NCBI GenBank assembly: GCA_003516865.1
Contig: DPBR01000032.1
Span: 1-13,625, forward strand
Length of the DNA stretch: 13,625 nucleotides
Direction of reading: 5' to 3'
From: Oscillospiraceae bacterium
GTDB lineage: Bacteria > Bacillota > Clostridia > Oscillospirales > Ruminococcaceae
Position 1 is the first letter of the stretch; each line of letters opens with the position of its first letter. The translations under genes and the position numbers were made by a program. Shown here piece after piece: positions 1-9,295 of this stretch. The notes below the pieces were generated by a model. That model was not told the origin of the DNA and did no database searches. It saw only the letters and a list, made by a program, of their open reading frames with translations.

Positions 1-816
1 AGAATAATTGTCCTTCTTCATCGCAGCCCAATCGTAAAGCGGGTTGCCCCAGAGCTGTCCCGTTTTCGAGAAATAATCCGGCGGAACTCCCGCAACGCGC
101 TTAGGGTTCAGCCTCTCGTCAAGCTCGAAAAGCTGCGGATTTGCCCATACGTCCGATGAATCGGGCGAAACGTAAATCGGGATATCGCCGATTATTTTTA
201 TCCCGTTTGAATTGCACGTCTGATGAAAACGCGTCCACTGACGGAAGAAAATGTACTGGCAGAACTTTTCGTAGCGTATCTCGTCGGCAAGCTCTTCCCT
301 GCACTTCTGAAGCGCCTCGGGCTTTCTGAACCTGATATCGTCGTCCCAGACGTTCCAAGGTTTCCCGCCGAATTTCGTTTTCAGCGCCATAAACAGCGCG
401 TAATCCTCAAGCCAATCAGCCTGATAGAGGTTGAACGAGGTATATCCCACGTCGTCCGTGAACGCCGCGCAAGCCTTTTTCAGAAGCTCTCTGCGAGTCT
501 TGTTTATCTTGTCGTAATCAACGATATCCGGGTCTGCGCCGAAATCCGCGTTCTCGCAGTCCGTTCTCGATATCAAGCCTTGGTCGCAAAGCTCGTCAAG
601 GTCAATCAAAAGCGGGTTTCCCGCAAAGGACGAAAACGGCTGATACGGCGAATCACCGTAGCCGGTAGGTCCCGTCGGAAGAACCTGCCAGTAGCTCTGA
701 CCCGCGCTTTTAAGCCACGCGGCGAATTTCTCCGCCTCAGCGCCCATCGTTCCTATTCCGTAAGGCGAGGGCAGCGAAGTCAGGTGCATTAAAATTCCGC
801 AGCTTCTTTTGTTCAT
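1..816 (-). CDS. malQ: 4-alpha-glucanotransferase (amylomaltase, GH77), N-terminal part, runs off the left edge
   Basis: GH77 enzymes transfer alpha-1,4-glucan segments between maltodextrins in the cytoplasm, in glycogen or maltodextrin metabolism. The 272 codons inside the window give typical family text: an N-terminal MHLTSLPSPYGIGTMG, then SYWQVLPTGPTGYGDSPYQ, SSFAGNPLLIDLDEL, and near the edge GDIPIYVSPDSSDVW and GVPPDYFSKTGQLWGNPLYDW. The short N-terminus matches the compact ~500-residue (Thermus/plant-like) type, so about half the gene is missing. The catalytic acids should lie beyond base 1, so activity cannot be judged here. The ATG at 816-814 is preceded by GAGGAG about seven bases upstream. 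The gene follows comM by 47 bases with no visible terminator and is probably cotranscribed with it. Identity is secure; only completeness is unknown. Confidence 0.95.
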   Translation of the reverse strand, partial: MNKRSCGILMHLTSLPSPYGIGTMGAEAEKFAAWLKSAGQSYWQVLPTGPTGYGDSPYQPFSSFAGNPLLIDLDELCDQGLISRTDCENADFGADPDIVDYDKINKTRRELLKKACAAFTDDVGYTSFNLYQADWLEDYALFMALKTKFGGKPWNVWDDDIRFRKPEALQKCREELADEIRYEKFCQYIFFRQWTRFHQTCNSNGIKIIGDIPIYVSPDSSDVWANPQLFELDERLNPKRVAGVPPDYFSKTGQLWGNPLYDWAAMKKDNYS

Positions 817-863
817 TTATCAAAACTCCTCAAAAATATTGTCGTATATCAACAGTTTATGCG

Positions 864-2393
<1,530 letters not shown>

Positions 2394-2396
2394 AAA

Positions 2397-2894
2397 TTAC
2401 TCTCCCAAAATAAGCTCAAAATTGTCAATATCGCGGTATTTTCCGTGCTTAAAACCGACTTCGTGCATCGTTCCGCAGAACGTGAAGCCGAATTTCGCGT
2501 GAAGCCGCTCGCTCGCTTCATTTCCCGCCGTTATCACGGAAACCACGCTGTGCAGCTTTCCGCAGGCACGCGCTTTCGCAAGAACCGCTTCCATAAGCGC
2601 CGAAGCCGCTCCCCTGCGCCGAAAACCGCGGTCAATATACACCGAAAGCTCCGCAGTTGAGGAATACGCCTCTTTTTGACGATACTCCGAAAGCGAAGCG
2701 TCGCCCACCGGCTTGACGTTTTCTTCCGCGACAAGAATGAAGTGCGCGTCCGTTCCGTGCGCGAAAAACCACTCGCGCCACTCGTCAAGCGTTCTCGGAT
2801 TGAGGTCGAGAGTCGCCGTGCCAAGCTCAACCTCGCTGTTGTATATTCTCAAAAGCGCAGGCAGGTCGTTTTCCCGCGCAGGTCTGATTATCAC
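2397..2894 (-). CDS. GNAT family N-acetyltransferase, phosphinothricin-acetyltransferase-like
   Basis: A 165-residue single-domain GNAT enzyme that should move an acetyl group from acetyl-CoA to a small amine. The acetyl-CoA loop is RRRGAA at about 92-97, after strand AELSVYI with E82. The C-terminal part FGFTFCGTMHEVGFKHGKY is the pattern of the PAT/MddA subfamily, whose members acetylate phosphinothricin, methionine sulfoximine or related amino acids. The real substrate cannot be read from the sequence. The start is GTG at 2894: an in-frame TGA lies just two codons upstream and the nearby ATG at 2896 meets a stop at once, so GTG is the only possible start. GGTGA lies about eight bases upstream as ribosome site. 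It is the first gene of the leftward run with comM and malQ. Confidence 0.9.
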   Translation of the reverse strand: MIIRPARENDLPALLRIYNSEVELGTATLDLNPRTLDEWREWFFAHGTDAHFILVAEENVKPVGDASLSEYRQKEAYSSTAELSVYIDRGFRRRGAASALMEAVLAKARACGKLHSVVSVITAGNEASERLHAKFGFTFCGTMHEVGFKHGKYRDIDNFELILGE

Positions 2895-2940
2895 ATTATT
2901 TCACCGCCCATTTTTTTGCAGGCATTTTCGCCCATATAAC

Positions 2941-2969
2941 AGTTTACCATATTTTTGTATAAATTGCAA
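2941..2969 (-). promoter_or_regulatory. Candidate sigma-A promoter for the acetyltransferase-comM-malQ run
   Basis: On the minus strand TTGCAA (2969-2964) is followed by a 17-base spacer and TAAACT (2946-2941). Each box matches the consensus at 4 of 6 positions. It lies about 47 bases upstream of the GTG start. It is plausible by position and spacing but not strong. Confidence 0.4.
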
Positions 2970-3023
2970 TGGTAATCGGCGGTATTTTTAAAGAAATTTT
3001 ATAAATTGAACACATTTTTACAG

Positions 3024-3052
3024 TTGAAATATCATTTGAAATATGTTATAAT
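3024..3052 (+). promoter_or_regulatory. Sigma-A promoter for the rlmB-to-era operon
   Basis: TTGAAA at 3024-3029, a 17-base spacer and a perfect TATAAT at 3047-3052, in an AT-rich gap. Transcription should begin near base 3060, giving a short leader before rlmB at 3094. No comparable promoter is obvious in the tiny gaps between the next six genes, so this one may serve the whole operon. Confidence 0.8.
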
Positions 3053-3093
3053 AAAGAATGTATGATTTTATTTTATGAGAAAAAAGGAAAATT

Positions 3094-3825
3094 ATGGATA
3101 ATAACGAAAAACAGATTATTTACGGAAAAAACGCGGTTCTTGAAGCGCTGCGCTCGGAAAACGAAATCGACTCGCTTTTCGTGCAGAATAACGCAAGCCT
3201 CGGAGCGATTATTGACGCGGCGAAAAAACGCGGCGTTTTGATAAAGCAGGTTGCCGAGGAGAAGCTAACCGCGCTTTGCGGCACTCCGAAGCACGGCGGC
3301 GCGGCAATCGAGCTTTGCGCGGGAAATTACTGCGATCTTGAGGATATCCTCGGCGAAGCGAAATCCAAAGGAAAACCGCCGTTTATCATTATCGCGGACG
3401 AAATCGCCGACCCGCACAATCTCGGCGCAATCATCAGAACCGCCGAAGCCGCGGGCGCGGACGGAATCATTATCCCGAAAAGGCGCTCCGCTTCGCTTAA
3501 TTCGACCGTGTTCAAGACTTCGGCGGGAGCGGCGGCTTACGTTAAAATCTGCCGCGTGGCGAACCTTGTCGATACCATAAAACAGCTCAAAAAACGGGGC
3601 GTCTGGGTTTACGGAATGGAAGCGGACGGCGAGCCTTACGATAAAGTCGATTTTTCGGGCGCCTCGGCGCTTGTGGTAGGCTCGGAAGGATTCGGACTTT
3701 CAAGGCTCGTGAGAGAAAACTGCGACGTCGTCGTGTCGCTTCCGATGCTCGGAAAGGTAAATTCCCTCAACGCTTCCGTTTCCGCGGGAATTATGATGTA
3801 CGAAATCCTGAAACACAGAAAATAA
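3094..3825 (+). CDS. rlmB: 23S rRNA (guanosine-2'-O)-methyltransferase, TrmH/SpoU family
   Basis: A 243-residue SPOUT enzyme of the RlmB type, which uses S-adenosylmethionine to methylate the 2'-OH of G2251 (E. coli numbering) in the 23S rRNA P loop. The N-terminal ~75 residues are the SpoU substrate-binding domain (IYGKNAVLEAL to CGTPKHGG). The knotted catalytic domain has motif 1 DPHNLGAIIRTA (106-117, with N109 and R115), motif 2 GSEGFGLSRLV (from 196) and motif 3 NSLNASVSAG (from 223). All three are intact. Length is normal. The start has AAGGAAA a few bases upstream. It is the first gene of a seven-gene operon and lies 26 bases before the large membrane protein. A generic TrmH-family 2'-O-methyltransferase on another G is the alternative. 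Confidence 0.92.
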   Translation: MDNNEKQIIYGKNAVLEALRSENEIDSLFVQNNASLGAIIDAAKKRGVLIKQVAEEKLTALCGTPKHGGAAIELCAGNYCDLEDILGEAKSKGKPPFIIIADEIADPHNLGAIIRTAEAAGADGIIIPKRRSASLNSTVFKTSAGAAAYVKICRVANLVDTIKQLKKRGVWVYGMEADGEPYDKVDFSGASALVVGSEGFGLSRLVRENCDVVVSLPMLGKVNSLNASVSAGIMMYEILKHRK

Positions 3826-3851
3826 GGCTCTCTTAACGGAGGTAAAAATAT

Positions 3852-6800
3852 ATGGCAAAAAAATATGATGTTGACGACATTTTAAAGGAAGTCGATTCGC
3901 TCAGAAACGACCCCGATAAAAGAAATTCCGCGCCTGTTCTCACGGGTATGCAGAAAAAGCCCGTCAAGCGCTCGTCCGAAAAGGATTTGAGCGTTACGCA
4001 GATTTTGACGGATATTCCCGGCACTCGAAGCAAGTCCGTCGCTAAACAGCTCACCGAAAAAGAGTCGGAAGAGCGCCTCAGACGCGATATTTCAAGCGCT
4101 TTTGAATCGAAAAATGCGGTAAGAATTACCGAAGAGCGCGAAACGCTCTCCGCGCGTCAGCTTACCGAAAGCGAATATGAAGCGCGGCTTGCGCGGGATA
4201 TCGGGAACGCGGCTGACGTAAAGCTGTATGAGAAGAATATGGTTCGCTCGTTCGACCCGGATACCGCGGATACGGCGGAAGTAGATAAGTTCTCGGAGCA
4301 CGTCAGCGCCTTTGTAAAGCCGGACGTTGCGGGCGAGGACGACGATATCGTTTTCCACACGCGCGGCGACCTCGTTACAACGGAAACAATGGAGCTGCGC
4401 AAACAGCAGAAAATCGACGAAATTAACCGCGCTCTGCTTAAAGCCGACAGAGAAGCGGAATCACCGGAGGAAATGCTCGACCTAATCAATCCTATGGAAT
4501 CCAAGCAGAGAGTCGAGGATATGCTTAAGGGCGGCGACGACACGGACACGCTGACAGTCGCGGGAAACGACCTTAAGCGCATCGCTCACGGCGGCGAACG
4601 CGTGAAGGAGTATCAGCCCGCCGTTTCGCGCAAAAAAGAACCGGACGACGTTCTTTTTTCGGGCGCGGGAAAGCAGTCTGCGCCCATTGTAGGCGAACTT
4701 CACGTCGGCGAGAGCATTGTTGACGCGCTCAACAAGAAAATCGCCGAGGAAAATATGCAGAAATACGGGCTTTTCAAGGAGGGCGAGGACCCCGACGAGA
4801 TTAAGTCCGCGGAAGAAGCGGCTGCGGCTGCCGAAGAAGCGGAAAAAGATGAAAAGCTTGAGGAAATGAAGGCGGCAAACGAGCTTGCCCAGAAGAAAAT
4901 GAGGAAAATCTCGGACTTCATTCTCGAAAAAACCTCCGAGGAGGAGCTTGAGGACGTACGCACCGAAAGCAAGCCCGCTCCCGCCGATGATGAAACCGAG
5001 GAAGAAATCGACCTTGACGATGAAAACGTAATCCGCGACAGGCTTTCCCGCGCCACAAAGGGACTTGTAAGCCGTCTGATAATACTCGGAGCGCTGTTTG
5101 CGGCAACGCTTTTCGTGGCTATCGTGAATATCGCAAATCTGAACGTAGGCTCGCTCGGCGGAATAATCAACCTGCGGCGCGCTCCCGAAAACTACCTCTA
5201 TACTCACCTTACAATCGGTATTCTTTCGTTCGCGGCGTGTTCTTCCGTTATCACAAACGGCTTTTCAAGACTCGCAAAGCTGCGTCCCGACGGAGATACG
5301 CTTTGCGCGTTTGCCCATACCTTCTCAATTCTCGCGCTTATCCCCTATCTGATTTACGGAGAATATATCCAGAGAAGCTATTCGCACGTTTATCTTCTCG
5401 TTTCGCTCGGTCTGCTCTGCTTTAACACGGTTTCAAAGCTGATTACCGTCAGAACCGCGAAGAAAAATCTCGCGTTCACATCGAAAGAGAGTGCGAAATA
5501 TTTCGTGGAACGCTGCGACAACGACGGCGCAAAACAGCTTGCAAAGGGCTATTCCGCGGGTATTCCAGTTATCGCTTCGATGAGAAAAACCGAAATGCTC
5601 TATGACTTCATCGTTTCAACCTACTGCGAGGACGCTTCCGACAGGATTCTCGGAAAAACCTCCGTCGCTGCGCTTATCGCTTCCATAATCGGCGGTGTTG
5701 TCGCGTTTTTTGTCGAGGACGGCGGCGCGGTGAAAAATATACCGTGGGATAAGGTTATGCTCAACAAGCTTTCCTGGGGAGTTACCGTTATGACGGCAAT
5801 TCTCTGCCTTGCAGCGGCGTTCTCCTGCTCGATGATAGTCACGGTTCAGCTTCTCGCGGCGGCAAATAAAGGCAAATCCAAGAAATTTGCGCTTCTCGGC
5901 TATGGCGCGGTTGAGGAATTCAGTGAAACGAACGCCGTTCTTCTCGACGCGAAAACGCTTTTCCCGCCCAGCGCAATCAAGATAACCAACATCTGCGGCT
6001 ATAATAAGCCCAGAAACCGCGGCGAGGGCAGAGTTAACGTCGACGAGGCGATAATCTATGCGGCAAGCCTTGCCGTAAGCGCGGACAGCGTGATGTCGGA
6101 CGCGTTCTTCAATATGCTCGGCTACAAGCAGGAACTTCTCAAACCCGTAAGCGGAATTGTTTACGAGAATAATCTCGGCGTTATGGGCTGGATTGACCGC
6201 AGACGCGTGCTTCTCGGCAACCGCGCTCATATGAAAGCGCACGAAATATCCGTTCCGAACGTCAAAAAGGAAATGGCGGCGAACGTCAACGACGACGAGG
6301 TTATTTATCTCGCGGTCGGCGGCGAGGTTTGCCTGCTGTTCTTCGCGGCGGTTAAGGCGGAAAAAGAGGTTCAGGCGTGCGTCGACGACTTCGCGGAACG
6401 CGGCGTTTCACTTATTATAAAGACGGTTGACGGTATGATTACAAGCTCGTTTGTCGCGGATTTGTTCAATATCGACGAGAGAACCGTCAGAATTATCCCG
6501 TTCGAGAACCACGACTGCTTCAACAATCACACGAAATTCACCTCCCGCGGCTGCGCGGCGCTTTGCTGCGACGGAACGCTCACGGCGTTTACAGGCGCGA
6601 TTAAAGCGGCGAAATCTATCCGTTCGCGCGTCACTATCGGCAGCATTATGCAGCTTTTCGGGGTTTCTCTCGGCGTTCTGCTGGCGCTTGTGTTTATGAT
6701 ATTCTCGAAGTACGATATGTTCAACGAAATCAACATTCTGCTCTATAACATTATCTGGGCGGCGCTTACAATCGGCGTTCAGCTCTGCGGCGGGCTTATC

Positions 6801-6866
6801 GAAAAGCTGTTTGACAGGCGGAGGGCGGCTGTCCCGCACGCAGCGGAAGAATATCCTGAAAAATGA
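3852..6866 (+). CDS. Large membrane protein resembling a degenerate P1B-type ATPase with a long acidic N-terminus
   Basis: I do not recognise a named family. Residues 1-400 are charged, have no membrane span, and look disordered or coiled: a start motif YDVDDILKEVD, a duplicated motif at 66-87 and 103-124, and a Glu/Ala-rich stretch around 318-350. Eight likely membrane helices follow, near 408-430, 450-472, 482-505, 512-532, 604-622, 640-672, and two after about 935. This 4+2+2 layout is that of heavy-metal P-type ATPases. Landmarks align by eye: SCS 658-660 in the place of CPC; LLDAKTLFP with D699 in the place of DKTGT; SADS 743-746 for SEHP; LLGNRAHM (G789, N790) for the N-domain GNxxxM; TVD 858-860 for TGD; IPFEN for PEDK. 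TGES and GDGxND are not seen, and the region between helices 4 and 5 (~70 residues) is too short for a full actuator domain. Transport by ATP is therefore unlikely. The start has a strong GGAGG nine bases upstream. The ATPase kinship is inferred, not searched. Confidence 0.72.
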   Translation: MAKKYDVDDILKEVDSLRNDPDKRNSAPVLTGMQKKPVKRSSEKDLSVTQILTDIPGTRSKSVAKQLTEKESEERLRRDISSAFESKNAVRITEERETLSARQLTESEYEARLARDIGNAADVKLYEKNMVRSFDPDTADTAEVDKFSEHVSAFVKPDVAGEDDDIVFHTRGDLVTTETMELRKQQKIDEINRALLKADREAESPEEMLDLINPMESKQRVEDMLKGGDDTDTLTVAGNDLKRIAHGGERVKEYQPAVSRKKEPDDVLFSGAGKQSAPIVGELHVGESIVDALNKKIAEENMQKYGLFKEGEDPDEIKSAEEAAAAAEEAEKDEKLEEMKAANELAQKKMRKISDFILEKTSEEELEDVRTESKPAPADDETEEEIDLDDENVIRDRLSRATKGLVSRLIILGALFAATLFVAIVNIANLNVGSLGGIINLRRAPENYLYTHLTIGILSFAACSSVITNGFSRLAKLRPDGDTLCAFAHTFSILALIPYLIYGEYIQRSYSHVYLLVSLGLLCFNTVSKLITVRTAKKNLAFTSKESAKYFVERCDNDGAKQLAKGYSAGIPVIASMRKTEMLYDFIVSTYCEDASDRILGKTSVAALIASIIGGVVAFFVEDGGAVKNIPWDKVMLNKLSWGVTVMTAILCLAAAFSCSMIVTVQLLAAANKGKSKKFALLGYGAVEEFSETNAVLLDAKTLFPPSAIKITNICGYNKPRNRGEGRVNVDEAIIYAASLAVSADSVMSDAFFNMLGYKQELLKPVSGIVYENNLGVMGWIDRRRVLLGNRAHMKAHEISVPNVKKEMAANVNDDEVIYLAVGGEVCLLFFAAVKAEKEVQACVDDFAERGVSLIIKTVDGMITSSFVADLFNIDERTVRIIPFENHDCFNNHTKFTSRGCAALCCDGTLTAFTGAIKAAKSIRSRVTIGSIMQLFGVSLGVLLALVFMIFSKYDMFNEINILLYNIIWAALTIGVQLCGGLIEKLFDRRRAAVPHAAEEYPEK
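4047..4112 (+). repeat. First copy of a 22-residue duplicated motif
   Basis: Encodes residues 66-87 of the large membrane protein, beginning QLTEKESEERLRRDI. It matches residues 103-124 at 13 of 22 positions without gaps. The pattern is QLTE-x-E-x-E-x-RL-x-RDI-xx-A-xxx-K, preceded in both copies by A and a basic residue. Confidence 0.65.
4158..4223 (+). repeat. Second copy of the 22-residue duplicated motif
   Basis: Encodes residues 103-124, beginning QLTESEYEARLARDI. The invariant residues are the polar, helix-forming ones, which fits two copies of a short helical docking motif in a flexible cytoplasmic tail better than a folded domain. Confidence 0.65.
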
Positions 6867-7336
6867 GCGAAAACGTAAAGTCCGTTCCGCTCACGGACGA
6901 GGAATATATGGAAAAAGCGCTTTCACTTGCGCGGGAAGCGGCTTCGCGCGGCGAAATACCCGTCGGCGCGATTGTCGTGGATAAGGACGGCGCAATAATC
7001 GGCGAGGGTTTCAACCGCCGCGAGGAGCTTCAATCCCCGACAGCCCACGCAGAGGTTATCGCTATTGAAAACGCCGCGAAAACGCTCAAAAACAGGCGGC
7101 TTTCAGGCTGCACGCTCTACGTCACACTCGAACCCTGCCCGATGTGCGCGGGAGCCGTGATGAACGCGGGACTGAAACGGCTCGTTTACGGCGCGTTCGA
7201 CGATAAAAACGGCGCGTGCGCTTCGGTCGCGGCGCTGTTTGACGAGAAATTCACGCATATACCGATGGTCAGAAGCCGCGTGCTGAAAGAAAGATGCGGC
7301 GAAATCCTCTCGGAATTCTTTAAGGACAAAAGATAA
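6863..7336 (+). CDS. tadA: tRNA adenosine(34) deaminase
   Basis: A 157-residue zinc deaminase that converts A34 of tRNA-Arg(ACG) to inosine, which is needed to read several Arg codons. The zinc site is complete: H62-A-E64, with E64 as the proton shuttle, and P91-C92-P-M-C95. Flanking family text includes EIPVGAIVVD, NRRE, SPTAHAEVIAIENAA and LYVTLEPCPMCAGA. Length is normal. The ATG overlaps the stop of the membrane protein (ATGA), with GGAAG about 15 bases upstream, so translation is likely coupled. A start at M16 is possible, but the first residues (LTDEEYMEKAL) match the usual TadA N-terminus, so the upstream ATG is preferred. Confidence 0.96.
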   Translation: MSENVKSVPLTDEEYMEKALSLAREAASRGEIPVGAIVVDKDGAIIGEGFNRREELQSPTAHAEVIAIENAAKTLKNRRLSGCTLYVTLEPCPMCAGAVMNAGLKRLVYGAFDDKNGACASVAALFDEKFTHIPMVRSRVLKERCGEILSEFFKDKR

Positions 7337-7352
7337 ATTGGGACAAAAACAG

Positions 7353-8777
7353 ATGAGTAACAACAAGTACCGAACTCTCGCGGGTAATATAATAGTACTC
7401 GGCATAGGTCAGTTCGGCTCGAAGATGCTTGTGTATGTAATGCTGAATTTCTACACAAGTATGCTCGATAAGGCGGCTTACGGCGACCTCACAAACATCA
7501 TAAACGCCGCTTCTATCTTCATATCTGTATTTACGCTGTCTATCGCGGACGGCGTGCTTCGCTTTGCCCTTGAGAAAAAGAACGACGGAAAAGGCGTATT
7601 TTCAATAGGTATAAACGTCGCGGTAATCGGAATGGTGATTTTCGCGGTGGTTACGCCGCTTATCGGGCTTATTCCTATGCTGAAAGGCTACGAATGGCTT
7701 GTTTTCATCTACGTCTTTATGGGCGCCGTCAAGGAAATCTGCGCGATTTATATCCGCGCAAGGCACTCGGTCACGATTTATGCAATCGACGGTATCGTTA
7801 CAACCGTTTCTATGATAATTTACAGCCTTGTGTTTATGGGAATATTCAAGCTTGGAATTGCCGGATACGTTTTCGCGGTTGTTCTGGGCGATTTCACTTC
7901 AGTAATATTCCTGAATGTCACAACGAAGCTGATTAAGGAATACCGCCCCGTCAGAAACGACCCGGTGCTGCGCGGAGCGATGCTGAAATACAGTATTCCG
8001 CTTATGCCGACGATGATTATGTGGTGGATAATCAACACCTCGGACGGCTTTATGGTAACGGCGTTTCTCGGCAGCGAAGCAAACGGACTGTACGGAATCG
8101 CCTACAAGTTCCCTAACCTCGCCACAGTCGTCGTGGGAATTTTCTCGCAGGCTTGGCGAATGTCCGCGATTACGGAGCGAAATTCCCGCACGGTTTCAAA
8201 TTTCTACTCAAATATCTTCAGTATGATGCAGACGGTTATGTTCCTCGCAAGCGCGGGAATAATGCTTATCCTCAGACCGCTGATTATACCGTTTTTCGTG
8301 GCGGAGAGCTTCGCGGAATCGTATTTTTACGTTCCTATTCTGCTCGGAGCGGTTGTTTTCCAGAGCTTCAGCAACTTCCTCGCGAGTATCTACGAGGCTT
8401 CCAACAAAACGACTCACTCGCTTATTTCCTCGTCGATAGGCGCCGCCGCAAATATCGTCCTAAACTTAATTCTAATCCCGACCATGAAAATTTCGGGCGC
8501 GGCTGTCGCAACGCTTGCAAGCTATATAATAGTGTTCGTTTATCGTATAATCGACACGAAAAAATTGCTTTATATGAAGGTTTACTGGGCGAAAATCGGC
8601 GTTAATATGACGCTTCTCGTGATGATGGCGCTGTCGATAATGTTCCTGCCCTACGGCGCTTTGCAGAACGTGATAAACGCGGTTATTTTCGTTATAGTCG
8701 CCGCGCTGAACTTCAAGTCCTGTATTCAGGCGGTTAAGCTTGTTGTGAATAAGAAAAAAGGAAAATCGGAGAATTGA
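7353..8777 (+). CDS. Polysaccharide flippase (Wzx/MurJ-like, MATE/MVF superfamily)
   Basis: A 474-residue, very hydrophobic protein with about 12-14 predicted membrane helices and short polar loops, the standard architecture of lipid-linked oligosaccharide flippases. The opening RTLAGNIIVLGIGQFGSKM, the YSIPLMPTMIMWWIIN helix with a following SDGFMV, and a repeat of that design in the second half are typical of polysaccharide biosynthesis (RfbX-type) proteins. It probably moves a cell-envelope glycan precursor across the membrane. The cargo is unknown, and MurJ, SpoVB-type or teichoic/capsule functions are all possible. I chose the ATG at 7353, which has GGGA about nine bases upstream. A TTG at 7338, two bases past the tadA stop, is in frame and would add five residues. 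No glycan synthesis genes are nearby, which is odd for a Wzx. Confidence 0.85.
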   Translation: MSNNKYRTLAGNIIVLGIGQFGSKMLVYVMLNFYTSMLDKAAYGDLTNIINAASIFISVFTLSIADGVLRFALEKKNDGKGVFSIGINVAVIGMVIFAVVTPLIGLIPMLKGYEWLVFIYVFMGAVKEICAIYIRARHSVTIYAIDGIVTTVSMIIYSLVFMGIFKLGIAGYVFAVVLGDFTSVIFLNVTTKLIKEYRPVRNDPVLRGAMLKYSIPLMPTMIMWWIINTSDGFMVTAFLGSEANGLYGIAYKFPNLATVVVGIFSQAWRMSAITERNSRTVSNFYSNIFSMMQTVMFLASAGIMLILRPLIIPFFVAESFAESYFYVPILLGAVVFQSFSNFLASIYEASNKTTHSLISSSIGAAANIVLNLILIPTMKISGAAVATLASYIIVFVYRIIDTKKLLYMKVYWAKIGVNMTLLVMMALSIMFLPYGALQNVINAVIFVIVAALNFKSCIQAVKLVVNKKKGKSEN

Positions 8778-8782
8778 GCGAT

Positions 8783-9295
8783 ATGAAACAGTATCTTGAA
8801 ACGGCAAAAATCGTTGCCACTCACGGAATACGCGGCGAAGTGCGCTGTCAGTATTACTGCGATTCGGCGGAGCTTTTGTGTGAATTTGAGGAGCTTTATC
8901 TTGACAAAAAAGGCGAAAAGCCCGTTGAAATCACCCGCGCTTATCCGCACAAAAATGTTGTAATAATGAAGTTTGAGGGCATTGATACGGTTGAAGCGGC
9001 GCAGAAGCTTGTCGGAAAGACGCTTTATATGAACCGCGACGACTTGGAGCTTCCCGACGGAGTTTACTATATTCAGGACATAATCGGGCTTACGGTCAAG
9101 GATATCGACAGCGGCGAGGTTTACGGAAAAATCTCGGACGTTTATCAGAACGGCGCGACCGACGTTTATTCAATCAAGAAAGAAAACGGCGCGGAGCTTA
9201 TGTTCCCGTGCATAGACGAGGTTGTGAAGAAAATCGACCTCGGCGCGGGAGAAATGCTGATAAAGCCGCTTGAGGGGCTGTTTGATGAGGATTGA
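8783..9295 (+). CDS. rimM: Ribosome maturation factor RimM
   Basis: A 170-residue protein that binds S19 and helps mature the 30S head. The N-terminal RimM beta-barrel begins YLETAKIVATHGIRGEVR, the family signature. After a linker (DDLELPDGVYYIQDIIGL) the PRC-barrel domain runs from about residue 95 to the end, with YGKISDVYQNGATDVY and MLIKPLEGL. Length is normal. The start is ATG 8783, because GGAGA at 8768-8772 is spaced correctly for it. A TTG at 8774 in the same frame would sit almost on top of that site. It follows the flippase by five bases and overlaps trmD by 11 bases. rimM-trmD adjacency is widespread in bacteria, but here the usual rpsP and rplS partners are not in the operon. Confidence 0.95.
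   Translation: MKQYLETAKIVATHGIRGEVRCQYYCDSAELLCEFEELYLDKKGEKPVEITRAYPHKNVVIMKFEGIDTVEAAQKLVGKTLYMNRDDLELPDGVYYIQDIIGLTVKDIDSGEVYGKISDVYQNGATDVYSIKKENGAELMFPCIDEVVKKIDLGAGEMLIKPLEGLFDED

Noticed and set aside
223..792. 189-codon plus-strand frame at the left edge
   Set aside because: Opposite the malQ N-terminus, whose GH77 motifs are unmistakable.
4482..5207. 241-codon minus-strand frame, hydrophobic in places
   Set aside because: It is the antisense of the acidic tail of the large membrane protein; Glu/Lys codons read backwards give Phe/Leu, which mimics a membrane protein.
3852..6866. Calling the large membrane protein a functional heavy-metal transporting ATPase
   Set aside because: The phosphorylation motif, hinge, TGES and nucleotide-binding SEHP are altered or missing, so active transport is not supported.
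7338..7352. TTG start for the flippase
   Set aside because: The ATG at 7353 is in frame and has its own ribosome site; the TTG would need an over-long spacer from AAGGA. Not fully excluded.
8774..8782. TTG start for rimM overlapping the flippase stop
   Set aside because: The GGAGA site is only one base from it, whereas it is ten bases from the ATG at 8783, and RimM proteins usually begin right before YLE-xx-KIV.
9270..9284. TTG start for trmD
   Set aside because: ATG 9285 starts exactly at the conserved MRIDIATLFPEM and has GAGGGG at the right distance.
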